Origin: Stagnihabitans tardus
GTDB lineage: Bacteria; Pseudomonadota; Alphaproteobacteria; Rhodobacterales; Rhodobacteraceae
Length of the DNA stretch: 64,000 nucleotides
NCBI RefSeq assembly: GCF_009925085.1
Contig: NZ_JAABNR010000011.1
Span: forward strand, 1-64,000
Direction: 5' to 3'
Below, piece after piece: positions 25,478 to 34,699 of this stretch. Position 1 is the stretch's first letter, and each line of letters starts with the position of its first letter. The notes under the pieces were generated by a model. It saw nothing but the letters and a program-made list of their open reading frames with translations. It searched no databases and was not told the origin of the DNA. A program made the translations under genes and the position numbers.

Positions 25478-25513
25478 CCCCGCGACCAAAAGGCGCGGGG
25501 TTTCGTCGTTTTT
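25478..25513 (+). terminator. Rho-independent terminator of the peroxiredoxin gene
   Basis: Arms CCCCGCG (25478-25484) and CGCGGGG (25494-25500) are followed by TTTCGTCGTTTTT. Confidence 0.85.
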
Positions 25514-25581
25514 GCAACTTCCCCAAGCGGGCCATTCCGGGACATATTCTTGCTTCACCGGTCGGGAGAACCGGGAGGGAG

Positions 25582-26901
25582 ATGGACATGGTCAAGCGGA
25601 TCACGGCGGCCGAGGCTGCGGATTTGGTGCAGCCGGGGATGTGGCTGGATTACGGGACGATCCTTGGGCAGCCGGATGCCTTCGACACGGCTCTTGCGGC
25701 GCGGGTGGCTTCGGGCCTGGGCGGGATCAAGTTCCGCTCCTGCATCTCGGCGCGTGCGCGGGCGGTGCTGGAGGCCGATCCGACGGGCGAGAGGGTCATG
25801 TGGCACTCCACCCATTTCGGCGGCTATGACCGCAGGAAGCATGACGCGGGGATCGCGCATTACCTGCCGGTGAACCTGGGCGAGGTGCCCGACTATTACC
25901 GCCGCTTCATCGAGCCGGTGGATATCGCGGTGCTGAAGGTCGCGCCGATGGACCAGGACGGCTGGTTCAACTGGGGGCCCTCGACGCTGTGGCTGAAGGC
26001 GCTGACCGAGCGGGCGCGCGTGGTGATCGTCGAGGAATGCCCGGCCATGCCAAGGGTCTGCGGGCCCGAGGTGGGGATCCATGTCTCCGAGGTGGATTAC
26101 GTGATCGCGGGCGATGGCCAGGCCCTGCCGGAGCTGCCGAAGTCGGGGGTCACGGATGTGGACCGGGCGGTGGCGCGGCTGATCGCGGAAGAGATCGAGG
26201 ATGGGGCTTGCCTGCAAATCGGCATCGGGGGGATGCCGAACGCGGTTTGCTCGCTGCTGGCGGAAAGCGGGATCCACGACCTTGGCATCCACACCGAGAT
26301 GCTGACGGATGGGATCGTGGACCTCTATCGCGCGGGCAAGATCACCGGGGCGCGGAAGCAGATGGACAAGGGCAAGATGGTGGCGACCTTTGCCCTTGGC
26401 AGCCAGTATCTGTATGACTTCATTGATCAAAACCCGGAGGTGGAGTTCCACCCGGTCGATCACACCAACCTGCCGCACAACATCATGAAGAACGACAACC
26501 TGATGTCGATCAACAATACGACCCAGATCGATTTGCAGGGCCAGGCGGCCTCGGAATCGGATGGCTATCGGCATATCTCGGGCACGGGCGGGCAGTTGCA
26601 ATTCGTGCGCGGGGCCTATGCGTCGAAGGGGGGGAAGAGCTTCATCTGCCTCGCCTCGACCTATGAGAAGAAGGGCGAGCGGAAGAGCCGGATCGTGCCG
26701 GCGCTGACGCGGGCCAATGTGGTGACGACGCCCCGGACGGATGCGATGTATGTGGTGACGGAATATGGCATGGTCTGCCTGAAGGGGCGGACGGTGCCGG
26801 AGCGGGCGAAGCTCTTGATTTCGATCGCCCATCCGGATTTCCGCGAAGAGCTGGAGCGGGAGGCCCATGCGACGGGGGTGATCCCGCGGTTCTACTGGTA
26901 G
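25582..26901 (+). CDS. Acetyl-CoA hydrolase/transferase family CoA-transferase (AbfT/Cat2 type)
   Basis: A 439-residue class I CoA-transferase resembling 4-hydroxybutyrate or butyryl-CoA:acetate CoA-transferases. The likely catalytic Glu239 is in GIHTEMLTDG, and the CoA-site glycine motif appears as HISGTGGQLQFVRGA. The C-terminal region VVTEYGMVCLKGRTVPERAK is family-typical. The start at 25582 follows GGGAGGGAG. It is monocistronic, flanked by the peroxiredoxin terminator and a family A palindrome. Substrate pair unknown: acetate/butyrate, 4-hydroxybutyrate or propionate are all possible. Confidence 0.88.
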   Translation: MDMVKRITAAEAADLVQPGMWLDYGTILGQPDAFDTALAARVASGLGGIKFRSCISARARAVLEADPTGERVMWHSTHFGGYDRRKHDAGIAHYLPVNLGEVPDYYRRFIEPVDIAVLKVAPMDQDGWFNWGPSTLWLKALTERARVVIVEECPAMPRVCGPEVGIHVSEVDYVIAGDGQALPELPKSGVTDVDRAVARLIAEEIEDGACLQIGIGGMPNAVCSLLAESGIHDLGIHTEMLTDGIVDLYRAGKITGARKQMDKGKMVATFALGSQYLYDFIDQNPEVEFHPVDHTNLPHNIMKNDNLMSINNTTQIDLQGQAASESDGYRHISGTGGQLQFVRGAYASKGGKSFICLASTYEKKGERKSRIVPALTRANVVTTPRTDAMYVVTEYGMVCLKGRTVPERAKLLISIAHPDFREELEREAHATGVIPRFYW

Positions 26902-26946
26902 GCCCCTTGGGAGGGCTGGCGCCCTCCCCGCGCAGCGGCGGAGCGA

Positions 26947-26979
26947 CGAAAGCGGCGGGCATCGAGCCCGCCGCTTTCG
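26947..26979 (+). repeat. Intergenic palindrome, family A, copy 4
   Basis: Perfect 13-bp stem CGAAAGCGGCGGG / CCCGCCGCTTTCG around loop CATCGAG, followed by TGTTGCC. Same geometry as the copy at 31397. Confidence 0.8.
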
Positions 26980-27065
26980 TGTTGCCAGCGCCCCTTGTCG
27001 CGGTCTTTGCCCATGACATCGGCGGCTTGGGGGGGGGCGGCCTTGGCCGGGTCTCTTTCGGCCAA

Positions 27066-27104
27066 TAAAAAACGGCCTGCGCGGGAGGAGGTGCGCAGGC
27101 CGTT
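27066..27104 (-). terminator. Rho-independent terminator of glnK-amtB
   Basis: On the minus strand AACGGCCTGCGC and GCGCAGGCCGTT form an 11-12 bp stem with an 11-nt loop, followed by TTTTTT. It lies 46 bp after the amtB stop. Confidence 0.9.
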
Positions 27105-27149
27105 CGAGGTTGCCGGGGCGTGCGGGAGGATGCCCGCCCCGGGTCGCAA

Positions 27150-28553
27150 TCACATGTTGTAGGCGCTTTCGCCATGCGAGGTCTGGTCCAGGCCCTGACG
27201 CTCTTCTTCCGCTGCCGGACGCAGGCCGAAGGTCTTGTCCAGGATGAAGAACAGCACCAGCGACACACCACCCGACCAGACCAGGGTCAAGGCGACAGCC
27301 TTGATCTGGGTCATGACCTGGGCGCCCATGTCATAGGCCCCTGCCACCGCCGGGAAGACCGTGTAGTCGACCCAGCCCTGGCCGCCCAAAGCGGGGTCGG
27401 CCACGATCCCGGTGGCGATGGCGCCGACGATCCCGCCGATGCAATGCACGCCGAAGACGTCGAGGCTGTCGTCATAGGCCAGCTTCTTCTTCACGACCGA
27501 GACAAACAGGTAGCAGACCGGCGAGACGACGAGGCCCAGCAGGATCGAGGTCATCGGCGAGGCGAAGCCGGCCGCCGGGGTGATGGCGACCATGCCGGCC
27601 ACGGCACCCGTCACCGCACCCAGAAGCGAGGGGCGGCCGTGGTGGACCTGCTCGACCAGGCTCCAGGCCAGGGCGGCAGCGGCGGTGGCGACGAAGGTGT
27701 TGATGAAGGCCAGGGCGGCGAGGCCATTGGCTTCCAGGTTGGACCCGGCGTTGAAGCCGAACCAGCCAACCCACAGCAGCGAGGCGCCGATCATCGTCAT
27801 GGTCAGCGAATGCGGGGCCATGTTCTCCTTGCCATAGCCCAGGCGCTTGCCGATCACGAGGCAGCCCGCGAGACCCGCGATACCGGCGTTGATGTGAACC
27901 ACCGTGCCGCCCGCGAAGTCCAGGGCGCCCATGCCCCACAGAAGACCCGCGTCAGCCGTGTTGTCGGACAGGAAGTCCGGGCCGGCCCAGTACCAGACCA
28001 TATGCGCGATGGGCAGGTAGACGATCGTCATCCAGACCACGCAGAAGATCATCAGCGGCCAGAACTTCACGCGCTCGGCAAAGGCGCCGACGATGAGACC
28101 GGGGGTGATGCAGGCAAAGGTCATCTGGAAGACGACGAAGGCATATTCCGGGATATAGACGTTGTTCGAGAAGGTCGCGGCATAGCTGCCGGTGCCCACG
28201 CCCGAAAGGAAAGCCTTCGAAAGGCCGCCGATATAGGCGCCACCGCCGGTGAAGGCCAGCGAATAGCCATAGGTCACCCAGATGATCGCCATGATCGAGA
28301 CGATCATGAAGACCTGCATCAGCACCGAAAGCATGTTCTTGCTGCGCACCAGGCCGCCGTAGAACAGACCCAGCGCCGGGATGGCCATCAACAGCACCAG
28401 GGCCGAGGAGACCAGCATCCAGGTCGTGTCGCCCTTGTTGACCATGCCGGCCATGGCGGCGGCATCCGGCGCCTTGATCAGATCCTGCGCCTGGGCAGGG
28501 AGGGCCAGGAGGGCAGATGCCCCGAGGCCCGCGAGTTTCGTCATCGTCTTCAT
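27150..28553 (-). CDS. amtB: Ammonium transporter AmtB
   Basis: A 467-residue inner-membrane ammonium channel. A cleavable signal-like segment (MKTMTKLAGLGASALLALPA) is followed by about eleven membrane helices. The twin-histidine pair is visible in GGTVVHINAGIAGL and DVFGVHCIGGIVGA, together with WFGFNAGSN and FAERVKFWPLMIF. It lies 16 bp after glnK on the same strand; the pair is the classic nitrogen-scarcity operon in which GlnK blocks AmtB when ammonium returns. Start at 28553 follows GGGAAG. Confidence 0.96.
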   Translation of the reverse strand: MKTMTKLAGLGASALLALPAQAQDLIKAPDAAAMAGMVNKGDTTWMLVSSALVLLMAIPALGLFYGGLVRSKNMLSVLMQVFMIVSIMAIIWVTYGYSLAFTGGGAYIGGLSKAFLSGVGTGSYAATFSNNVYIPEYAFVVFQMTFACITPGLIVGAFAERVKFWPLMIFCVVWMTIVYLPIAHMVWYWAGPDFLSDNTADAGLLWGMGALDFAGGTVVHINAGIAGLAGCLVIGKRLGYGKENMAPHSLTMTMIGASLLWVGWFGFNAGSNLEANGLAALAFINTFVATAAAALAWSLVEQVHHGRPSLLGAVTGAVAGMVAITPAAGFASPMTSILLGLVVSPVCYLFVSVVKKKLAYDDSLDVFGVHCIGGIVGAIATGIVADPALGGQGWVDYTVFPAVAGAYDMGAQVMTQIKAVALTLVWSGGVSLVLFFILDKTFGLRPAAEEERQGLDQTSHGESAYNM

Positions 28554-28569
28554 TCTTCCCTCACCCCAC

Positions 28570-28908
28570 TCAGAGAGCATCATCGTCGATTTCGCCGGTG
28601 CGCACGCGCACGGCACTGGCCACGTCGATCACGAAGATCTTGCCGTCGCCTATCTTGCCGGTCCGCGCCGTCTTGGTGATCGTGTCCACGACCTGATCGG
28701 CCAGGCCATCGGCCACCACGATCTCGAGCCGCATCTTCGGCACGAAATTCACGGCATATTCGGCGCCGCGGTAGATCTCGGTATGGCCGGACTGCAGGCC
28801 GAACCCCTTGATCTCGGTCACCATCATCCCGCGCACCCCGATACCGGTCAGCGCCTCGCGCACTTCCTCAAGCTTGAACGGCTTGATGGCCGCAATGATC
28901 AGCTTCAC
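28570..28908 (-). CDS. glnK: Nitrogen regulatory protein P-II
   Basis: A 112-residue trimeric signalling protein that senses 2-oxoglutarate and ATP/ADP. It opens (M)KLIIAAIKPFKLEEVREAL from a GTG at 28908 and carries the T-loop GHTEIYRGAEYAVNF with Tyr51, the uridylylation site. C-terminal GKIGDGKIFV is the nucleotide-binding B/C-loop. Its linkage to amtB favours the GlnK name over GlnB. The promoter lies in the 268-bp gap shared with the divergent PBP gene. Confidence 0.95.
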   Translation of the reverse strand: MKLIIAAIKPFKLEEVREALTGIGVRGMMVTEIKGFGLQSGHTEIYRGAEYAVNFVPKMRLEIVVADGLADQVVDTITKTARTGKIGDGKIFVIDVASAVRVRTGEIDDDAL

Positions 28909-29176
28909 GTTGCACCCCTTTCCTAGGTCTGGCCCCTTGGCTGGGCCTTGACCTGCATGACGGGCTTTTCCGCGCTGCAGCACAAGTTTTCGGGCCTTGG
29001 GCCCGGCGCACTTTCGGGCACTTGCGCCCAATTTATGTGCATATGCCATGGTTTGCCCAAATATTGTGCGTTAGGTGAGCCCGAATCGGGGTCAGCCTCC
29101 TCTCCCCTTTTCCGGAAAACCCGGTTATTGTGGCCGCCAACACGCCCGACAGCGGCGGCAGAGGCATGAGGACAGG

Positions 29177-31318
29177 ATGGCACCGACAGGCAAAGGCCGC
29201 GGCCTTGTGGCGGACAAGCGCTATGACAGCCGGGCCAGGGCGGCGGCCAAGGCGCCTGTGCCGCGCAAGCCCGCCCCGCGCAAGGCGCCGGTGCGCAAGC
29301 GCGGGCTTTTCTCGCGGCTGGTCCTTTGGGTCTGGGGGGTGATCTGGACGATCCTCTGGCGGCTCGGGCTATTGTTCGGCCTCGTCCTGGGCTGCGCGGT
29401 CCTGTATTTCTACGTCCAGCTTCCCAATGTCGACAAGCTGATCGACGGCCGGGCGCGGGGCTCGGTCACGCTCCTGGATGAAAACGAGAAGGTCTTCGCC
29501 TGGCGCGGAGAGACCTTTGGCGGCCAGGTCACGCCCGACACGGTCAGCCCGCATCTTCTGCATGCGGTCATCGCGACCGAGGACAAGCGCTTCTACTACC
29601 ACCTCGGCGTCTCGCCCCGGGGGATCCTGTCGGCCATCGTGATCAACCTCGAGGCCGGGCGCGGCGCGTTTGAGGGCAATGGCGGCTCGACCATCACCCA
29701 GCAGACCGCCAAGCTTCTGTGCCTGGGCGTGGACTACGACCCGCGCCAGTGGAAGAGCGAGGCGGATTACGAGGATGACTGCCGCTCGGGCGGCCTGATG
29801 CGCAAGATCAAGGAAGTGCCCTATGCCATCGCGATGGAGCTGAAATACTCCAAGGATCAGGTCCTGACGATCTATTTCAACCGCGCCTATCTGGGCGCCG
29901 GAAGCCGGGGCTTCGAGGCGGCGGCGCAGCGCTATTTCGGCAAGTCGGCGCAGGATGTCAGCGCGGCCGAGGCCGCGATGCTGGCGGGGCTCTTGAAGGC
30001 GCCCTCGCGCTATGCCCCGACCGCGAACCTGAAGCGGGCGCAGGACCGGGCGGCGGTGATCATCGGGCTGATGAAGGACCAGGGCTATCTGACCGAGGCC
30101 GAGGCCAAGGAGGCCTTGGACAATCCGGCGCAGCTCTCCGAGGCGGCGGCGCGCAATGCGGGCGGGGCCTTTGCCGATTGGGTGATGGAATCGACGCCGG
30201 ATTACCTGGGGTCTGATACGACCGAGGATGTGGTGATCCGCACGACGCTGGATCAGCGCATCCAGCGCGCCGCCGAAGAGGCGCTGAAGTCGGTCTTCGA
30301 CACCAAGCTGCGCGCGGGCTCGAAGACCCAGGCCGCCATCGTGGTGATGAGCGCCGATGGCGCGGTTCGCGCCATGGTGGGCGGGCGCGACCTGCCGCAA
30401 GCGGGCAGCTTCAATCGTGCGACCCAGGCGCTGCGGCAGACCGGGTCGAGCTTCAAGCCCTTTGTCTATGCCTCGGCGCTGGACCTGGGCTGGTCGCCCT
30501 ATGACTATGTCGATGACAGCCCGCTGACCATCAACATCAAGGGCTCGGGCCCCTGGAGCCCGTCGAATTACGACGAGGAATACAAAGGCGTCATTCCGAT
30601 CGTCCAGGCGATGATGGAAAGCCGCAACATCCCGGCGGTCAAGATCGCCATGGCCGTGGGGCTGGACAAGGTGCGTGCGGTCGCCGCGGGGTTCGGGGTG
30701 CGGCAAGAGCTGGCCAGGGGGCCTGCCCTGGCGCTGGGGGCCTCGGAGGCGACGCTGCTGGAGATGACCGGGGCCTATGCGGGCATCCTGAACGGCGGGG
30801 TGGGGGTCACGCCTTACGGCATGCGCGACCTGCGGCTGAAGGGCGATGACGAGCCCCTGATGGGGGCCTCGGGCGGCATGGGGGAGCGGGTGATCTCGCC
30901 CGAGGCTGCGGGTCAGTTGATCTGGATGATGACCCAGGTCGTGCAGGGCGGCACGGGGGGGCGGGCGGCCCTGGGGGATCGTCCGGTGGCCGGCAAGACC
31001 GGCACGACGTCGGAGGCGCGGGACGCCTGGTTCATCGGCTTCACCGGGGATTACGTGACCGGGGTCTGGATGGGTTACGACGACAACACGCCCTTGAAGG
31101 GCGTGACGGGCGGCGGGCTTCCGGCCGAGATCTGGCACGAGGTCATGGTGCGGGTCGAAGAGGGCATGCCGATGACGCCCCTGCCGATGATCGTGCCCGA
31201 GCCCAAGCTGCCGCCCTTGCCCGACGCGACCGAAACGCCCCTGCCGCCCCCGGCTCAGCCCGTGCAGCAGGACCCGATCACCGCGATCATCCAGGACCTT
31301 CTGGGCAGCGGAAACTGA
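29177..31318 (+). CDS. Class A penicillin-binding protein (PBP1A family)
   Basis: A 713-residue bifunctional peptidoglycan synthase. A basic cytoplasmic tail (about 1-45) and one membrane helix (about 46-75) anchor it. The glycosyltransferase domain shows HAVIATEDKRFYYHLGV (Glu near 133) and GGSTITQQTAK. The transpeptidase domain shows SxxK in TGSSFKPFVY (near 421), SRN in MMESRNIPAV, and KTGTT in VAGKTGTTSEARDAWF (near 604). The C-terminus is Pro-rich. The start at 29177 follows GAGGAC. It is divergent from glnK. Confidence 0.93.
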   Translation: MAPTGKGRGLVADKRYDSRARAAAKAPVPRKPAPRKAPVRKRGLFSRLVLWVWGVIWTILWRLGLLFGLVLGCAVLYFYVQLPNVDKLIDGRARGSVTLLDENEKVFAWRGETFGGQVTPDTVSPHLLHAVIATEDKRFYYHLGVSPRGILSAIVINLEAGRGAFEGNGGSTITQQTAKLLCLGVDYDPRQWKSEADYEDDCRSGGLMRKIKEVPYAIAMELKYSKDQVLTIYFNRAYLGAGSRGFEAAAQRYFGKSAQDVSAAEAAMLAGLLKAPSRYAPTANLKRAQDRAAVIIGLMKDQGYLTEAEAKEALDNPAQLSEAAARNAGGAFADWVMESTPDYLGSDTTEDVVIRTTLDQRIQRAAEEALKSVFDTKLRAGSKTQAAIVVMSADGAVRAMVGGRDLPQAGSFNRATQALRQTGSSFKPFVYASALDLGWSPYDYVDDSPLTINIKGSGPWSPSNYDEEYKGVIPIVQAMMESRNIPAVKIAMAVGLDKVRAVAAGFGVRQELARGPALALGASEATLLEMTGAYAGILNGGVGVTPYGMRDLRLKGDDEPLMGASGGMGERVISPEAAGQLIWMMTQVVQGGTGGRAALGDRPVAGKTGTTSEARDAWFIGFTGDYVTGVWMGYDDNTPLKGVTGGGLPAEIWHEVMVRVEEGMPMTPLPMIVPEPKLPPLPDATETPLPPPAQPVQQDPITAIIQDLLGSGN

Positions 31319-31332
31319 TCAAGCCTGGCCCA

Positions 31333-31374
31333 GCGGCAGCAACGCGCGGCGGGGGCTCGATGCCCCCGCCGCGC
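31333..31374 (-). repeat. Intergenic palindrome, family A, copy 5 (inverted)
   Basis: GCGGCAGCAAC, then a 12-bp stem GCGCGGCGGGGG / CCCCCGCCGCGC around CTCGATG. It forms an inverted pair with copy 6, 23 bp further on. Confidence 0.8.
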
Positions 31375-31396
31375 GTCCCTCGGGGGACCCGAATGA

Positions 31397-31429
31397 CGAA
31401 AGCCGCAGGCATCGAGCCTGCGGCTTTCG
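31397..31429 (+). repeat. Intergenic palindrome, family A, copy 6
   Basis: Perfect 13-bp stem CGAAAGCCGCAGG / CCTGCGGCTTTCG around loop CATCGAG, followed by TTGTTGCC. Stem positions differ from copy 4 but with compensating changes on both arms. Confidence 0.85.
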
Positions 31430-31464
31430 TTGTTGCCACGGGACCGCGAGGGGCGGTCGCCAGG

Positions 31465-32088
31465 TCAGGCCGCGTTCAGCGCCGCGATCAGCTTGTCGAT
31501 GTCGCCGCCGTTCTTGTCCAGGATCGACCCGATCTCGGTCCGCTCGGAGGCCAGCATGTTGACCCCCTCGATGATGATGTTGAAGAAGAGGTTCTTGCCC
31601 GACTTGTCGCCCACCCACCAGCGCAGCTCGAAGGGCGCCTCGCCCTGAAGCGTCGCCGTCGAGATCACCTCGAAATAGCTCTTGTAGGGCTTGGCATCGG
31701 TCACTTCGATCTTGCCGCCGATGAACTCGCGGAAGCGGCGCCCATACTTGCGGCTGATATAGGCCTGGTAGGCCTTGGTGAAAGCCGACATCTGCCCCGC
31801 ACTCGCCGTCTTCGCCGCCGGCCCCAGGGCCGAGCGCGCAATCGTCGGCACATCGGCATAGGTCGCGAAGATATGTTCGAACTGCTTGAACATCGCCGCC
31901 TCGGACTTGCCCGAGTTGATGACCTGGTTCACCTCGCCGATGGCCTGGTCGATCAGCCCCCGCGCCTGGTCCACGGTCAGGGCCCGCACCGGCAGGGCCA
32001 GCGCCAGGAAGCCGGTGCCCGCCGCCAGCCCCGCACCAAAGGCGCGGCGGGTCAGGTGGATCGACGGAGATTTGCGTTCATTCAGCAT
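31465..32088 (-). CDS. mlaC: MlaC-family phospholipid-binding periplasmic protein
   Basis: A 207-residue periplasmic lipid shuttle of the Mla (maintenance of lipid asymmetry) pathway. The export signal HLTRRAFGAGLAAGTGFLAL contains a twin-arginine pair, so Tat export is possible. The body (about 40-200) shows AFTKAYQAYISRKYGRRFRE and NIIIEGVNMLASERTEIGSI, matching the MlaC/Ttg2D fold. It overlaps the 3' end of mlaA by 11 bp, giving an mlaA-mlaC operon; the ABC transporter genes mlaFEDB are not in the window. Confidence 0.9.
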   Translation of the reverse strand: MLNERKSPSIHLTRRAFGAGLAAGTGFLALALPVRALTVDQARGLIDQAIGEVNQVINSGKSEAAMFKQFEHIFATYADVPTIARSALGPAAKTASAGQMSAFTKAYQAYISRKYGRRFREFIGGKIEVTDAKPYKSYFEVISTATLQGEAPFELRWWVGDKSGKNLFFNIIIEGVNMLASERTEIGSILDKNGGDIDKLIAALNAA

Positions 32089-32800
32089 AGGGGTCCTCGA
32101 AATCGCTCTCGGCGGCGGCCTGTCCCAATTCATAGCGGCGGTTCTGCAGGTAAAGCAACCGCGCCTGGGCATAGCCGTCCGCACTGTCATATAGGATCGA
32201 ATCCACGGTTTCGGAATAGCGCCCGCGCTTGTCCAGCTTGGAATAGGCCTTGGTCGCGGTCGCAATCCAGCTCTTGTCCGAGGGCACGATCAGCTGCAAC
32301 GGGTCCAAGGCATAGTCGACGACCTGGCCCAGGGCGTCCCGCGCGGTCGAGGGGCCCAGAAGCGGCAGCTCGGTATAGGGACCCTCGGCCATGCCCCAGA
32401 CATGCAGCGTCTCGCCGAAATCGGTGGACCGCTCCGGCGCGCCCGCCTTGGTGGCCACGTCGAAGATCCCGCCGATGCCCACCGTCGTGTTCACCAGGAA
32501 GCGCATCGTGTTATGCGCCGCATCGCCGATGTTCAGTTGCAGCACATCGTTCAGCACCATCCCCGGCAACGAGATATTGTCGGCGAAATGGGTGATCCCG
32601 CGCGACACGGGCTCGGGGATGACCTTCGAAGTCCCGGTGGCCAGGGGGCGGATCACATTCTTGTCAACGGCGGTGTTGAAGCCATGGACCTTGCGGTTGA
32701 AGCCCTCGTAGGGGTCATCGATGCCCGAAGGCGCGGGGGCCGAGCAGGCCGAAAGGGCCATCAAAACCAGCCCGCCGAACAGTTTCGCAACCTGCTTCAC
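32078..32800 (-). CDS. mlaA: MlaA/VacJ-family outer-membrane lipoprotein
   Basis: A 240-residue lipoprotein that removes phospholipid from the outer leaflet and passes it to MlaC. The GTG start at 32800 gives a short lipoprotein signal with lipobox LSAC, Cys19. Family motifs: DPYEGFNRKVHGFNTAVDK, NLNIGD-type repeats and FDVATKAGAPERSTDFGETL. A longer frame from 32863 would add a non-signal tail and is less likely. It overlaps mlaC downstream. Confidence 0.92.
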   Translation of the reverse strand: MKQVAKLFGGLVLMALSACSAPAPSGIDDPYEGFNRKVHGFNTAVDKNVIRPLATGTSKVIPEPVSRGITHFADNISLPGMVLNDVLQLNIGDAAHNTMRFLVNTTVGIGGIFDVATKAGAPERSTDFGETLHVWGMAEGPYTELPLLGPSTARDALGQVVDYALDPLQLIVPSDKSWIATATKAYSKLDKRGRYSETVDSILYDSADGYAQARLLYLQNRRYELGQAAAESDFEDPYAE

Positions 32801-32962
32801 GCAAAAGCCCCCGAAAACGCCGAGAATTGCCGGAATCGTCCGGCTTTCCCTTTTCTGCGCCAAGCCATATGCTGGCGCAGCTTACAAGACAACGGGCAAG
32901 CGGAGGGCCGTCAAGGCCAGCGGGCATTTTCCGCCGAACCCGGAACACCAAGGAGAGCCTGA

Positions 32963-34699
32963 ATGGCGCCACTGGAATTCAAGCGCGGGCGCGAGGAACT
33001 TGACGCCGCCCGCCGCGACCTGCGCGGACTGCTGGTCGCCGCATTCGTCTTTTCGATTTTCGTCAACCTCTTGATGCTGACTGGCCCGCTTTACATGCTG
33101 CAGGTCTATGACCGTGTGCTGGGGGCCCGGTCAGAGCCCACGCTTTGGGCGCTCTCTGCCCTGATGGCGGTGCTTTATGCGGCAATGGGGGTGCTGGACT
33201 ATGCCCGGGGCCGCGTCATGAGCCGGATCGGTGCCCGCATCCAGGAGAAACTCGACCGCCGCGTCTTTTCCGCCGCGATGCGCCGCATGTCGCTGGTGCC
33301 CAACGACCCGCTGGCCATGGCGGCACAACGCGACCTGGAAGCGATCCGCCAGCTCTGGGGCTCGCCCGTGCTGATCGCGATTTTCGACATTCCCTGGACA
33401 CCGATGTTCCTCTTCGCGATCTTCGCCTTCCACCCGCTTCTGGGCTGGATGTCGGTCGCAGGCGGGCTGATCCTGATCGCGGTGACCTGGTTGAACCAGT
33501 GGCTGACGAAAAAGCCGCTTCTGAAGGCCAACTCGGCCACGATGCGGTCGGAAATGCTCTCGGACGGCATCAAGCAAGAGGGCGAGGTCGTCCAGGCGCT
33601 TGGCATGACGGGCGCGGCCTTCGACCGCTGGCAGGTCGCGCGGCGCCATGCGCTGGAACAGGGGATCGAGGCGGCGGATTACGGCGGCGTCTTCGGCACC
33701 GTGTCGAAAATCTTCCGCCAGTTCCTGCAATCGGCCATGCTGGGCCTGGGCGCCTACCTGGTCATCCGGGGCGAGATGGGCTCGGGCGCCATGATCACCG
33801 GCTCGATCCTCCTGGGCCGCGCGCTTCAACCCATCGAGGTTGCTGTCAGCCAATGGGCGCTGGTGACCCGGGCACAGGAAGCCCGTCTGCGGCTCTCCGA
33901 GCTTCTGACCCGCATGCAGCCCGAACCCGCCCGCACCGACCTGCCGCGCCCCAAGGCGCTCCTCGAGGCGCAGAACCTGACCGTGGTCCCGCCGGGCGAA
34001 ACGCAAGCCGTGCTGCGCATGGTCTCATTCCGGCTGGAGCCCGGCCAGGCCATGGGCATCATCGGGCCCTCGGGGGCGGGGAAATCCACCCTGGCCCGCG
34101 CGCTGATCGGCGCCTGGAAGCCTGCGGGCGGCAAGGTTCGGCTGGATGGCGCGGCCCTGGACCAGTATGATCCCGACAAGCTCGGCAGCTATATCGGCTA
34201 CTTGCCGCAGCGCATCACGCTCTTCGAAGGCACGATTGCCGAGAATATCGCCCGCCTGCAAAGCAACCCGAACGGCGAGGCCGTCGTGGCCGCCGCCCGC
34301 AAGGCTGCCGCCCATGACATGATCACCAAGCTGCCCGATGGCTATGACACCCGTGTCGCGGCCTTGGGGGGGCGCCTCTCCGGCGGGCAGATCCAGCGCA
34401 TCGGCCTGGCGCGGGCGCTCTATGGCGATCCGCTGCTCCTGGTGCTGGACGAGCCCAACTCGAACCTGGACAACGAGGGCTCGATGGCCTTGAACCAGGC
34501 GATCAAGGTGATGAAGGAACAGGGCAGCGCCGTGCTGATCATGGCCCACCGCCCCGCCGCCATCCAGGAATGCGACCTGCTTCTGGTGCTGGAGGACGGG
34601 ATGCGCCGCGCCTTCGGCCCGCGCGACCAGGTCTTGAAGGAAATGGTCAAGAACCACAATGAAATCACCAAATCGACCGGGCAGGGAGGCGTGACATGA
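32963..34699 (+). CDS. Type I secretion system ABC transporter (PrtD family)
   Basis: A 578-residue inner-membrane exporter half-molecule. The N-terminal half has about six membrane helices (from residue 22 onward, LLVAAFVFSIFVNLLMLTGP). The ATPase domain has Walker A GPSGAGKSTLARAL, signature LSGGQIQRIGLARAL and Walker B LLLVLDEPNSNLD. No C39 peptidase-like N-terminal domain is present, as in PrtD/LipB exporters of RTX proteases. Its stop overlaps the adaptor gene (ATGA). A TolC-type outer-membrane partner is not in the window. Confidence 0.93.
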   Translation: MAPLEFKRGREELDAARRDLRGLLVAAFVFSIFVNLLMLTGPLYMLQVYDRVLGARSEPTLWALSALMAVLYAAMGVLDYARGRVMSRIGARIQEKLDRRVFSAAMRRMSLVPNDPLAMAAQRDLEAIRQLWGSPVLIAIFDIPWTPMFLFAIFAFHPLLGWMSVAGGLILIAVTWLNQWLTKKPLLKANSATMRSEMLSDGIKQEGEVVQALGMTGAAFDRWQVARRHALEQGIEAADYGGVFGTVSKIFRQFLQSAMLGLGAYLVIRGEMGSGAMITGSILLGRALQPIEVAVSQWALVTRAQEARLRLSELLTRMQPEPARTDLPRPKALLEAQNLTVVPPGETQAVLRMVSFRLEPGQAMGIIGPSGAGKSTLARALIGAWKPAGGKVRLDGAALDQYDPDKLGSYIGYLPQRITLFEGTIAENIARLQSNPNGEAVVAAARKAAAHDMITKLPDGYDTRVAALGGRLSGGQIQRIGLARALYGDPLLLVLDEPNSNLDNEGSMALNQAIKVMKEQGSAVLIMAHRPAAIQECDLLLVLEDGMRRAFGPRDQVLKEMVKNHNEITKSTGQGGVT

